Source: an uncultured Coriobacteriaceae bacterium (GTDB taxonomy: Bacteria > Actinomycetota > Coriobacteriia > Coriobacteriales > UMGS124). From it: 6,090 nucleotides of DNA. Positions 6,068 through 6,090 of this stretch are shown here, one piece after another. Made by a program: the position numbers and the translations under genes. The notes beneath the pieces are model-generated. The model was not told where the DNA came from. It made no database searches and worked only from the letters and a program-made list of their open reading frames with translations. Each line of letters begins with the position of its first letter. Position 1 is the stretch's first letter. The DNA lies in contig CACZRK010000355.1 in NCBI GenBank assembly GCA_902783515.1, positions 1 to 6,090 of the forward strand. Direction: 5' to 3'.

Positions 6068-6090
6068 GTTCGGGCGAACTTCCCATGATA
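6068..6090 (-). promoter_or_regulatory. Possible promoter/operator region of the SNF2 gene
   Basis: On the minus strand a TATCAT hexamer occupies 6090-6085, at the very edge of the window, so any -35 box is outside. Just downstream lies a dyad, GTTCG (6068-6072) and CGAAC (6075-6079), around GG. It would overlap the predicted start point, a common operator position. The arms run GTTC-N4-GAAC, the reverse order of the Gram-positive LexA box (GAAC-N4-GTTC), so it is not an SOS box. Low confidence. Confidence 0.3.

Noticed and set aside
6068..6079. A LexA (SOS) box upstream of the SNF2 gene
   Set aside because: The half-sites are in the order GTTC-N4-GAAC, whereas the Gram-positive LexA box is GAAC-N4-GTTC.
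1..6090. A defence island or a single new system joining SbcC, the macrodomain protein, the SNF2 ATPase and the dipeptidase
   Set aside because: The genes have mixed orientation and are separated by a tRNA and hairpins. No nuclease, methylase, toxin or mobile gene accompanies them, so the sequence gives no evidence of functional linkage.

Overview
The window is very GC-rich (about 70 percent by eye). It carries four protein genes and one tRNA, all of them chromosomal-type. Base composition, strong G/C preference at third codon positions, clear Shine-Dalgarno sequences and the gene families suggest a high-GC Actinomycetota. A Coriobacteriia member (Olsenella/Collinsella-like) is my best guess, inferred from family resemblance and not proven by any marker here.

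Left part (1-1184): the window opens inside sbcC, the ATPase/coiled-coil subunit of the SbcCD nuclease, of which only the C-terminal end is present. A tRNA-Leu(CAA) with encoded CCA follows, behind its own good sigma70-type promoter. The 306 bases between the tRNA and the next gene hold no gene. They hold two strong, adjacent GC-rich hairpins without T-tracts, a small palindrome and one possible -10 box.

Middle (1185-2039, + strand): a complete gene for a zinc-dependent macrodomain protein, predicted to be a protein-ADP-ribose hydrolase. It keeps the family's Cys-His-Cys zinc motif but departs from the usual residues in two ligand-binding loops. Its usual partners (a SirTM sirtuin, a GcvH-like protein, a lipoate ligase) are not in the window.

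Right part (2061-6019, - strand): a two-gene unit read leftwards. The first gene is a 1090-residue SWIM-finger SNF2-family ATPase. Forty-four bases later comes a VanX/DdpX-type D-Ala-D-Ala dipeptidase (213 aa) with all catalytic residues. This unit converges on the macrodomain gene with only 21 bases between the two stop codons and no visible intrinsic terminator. A small dyad and a TATCAT box lie upstream of the SNF2 gene at the right edge.

SbcC and the SNF2 protein act on DNA, the macrodomain protein would reverse a protein modification, and the dipeptidase belongs to cell-wall dipeptide turnover. Nothing in the sequence joins them into one pathway. I see no mobile element, CRISPR array or integration scar. 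The most unusual points are the altered macrodomain active site and the double hairpin after the tRNA.
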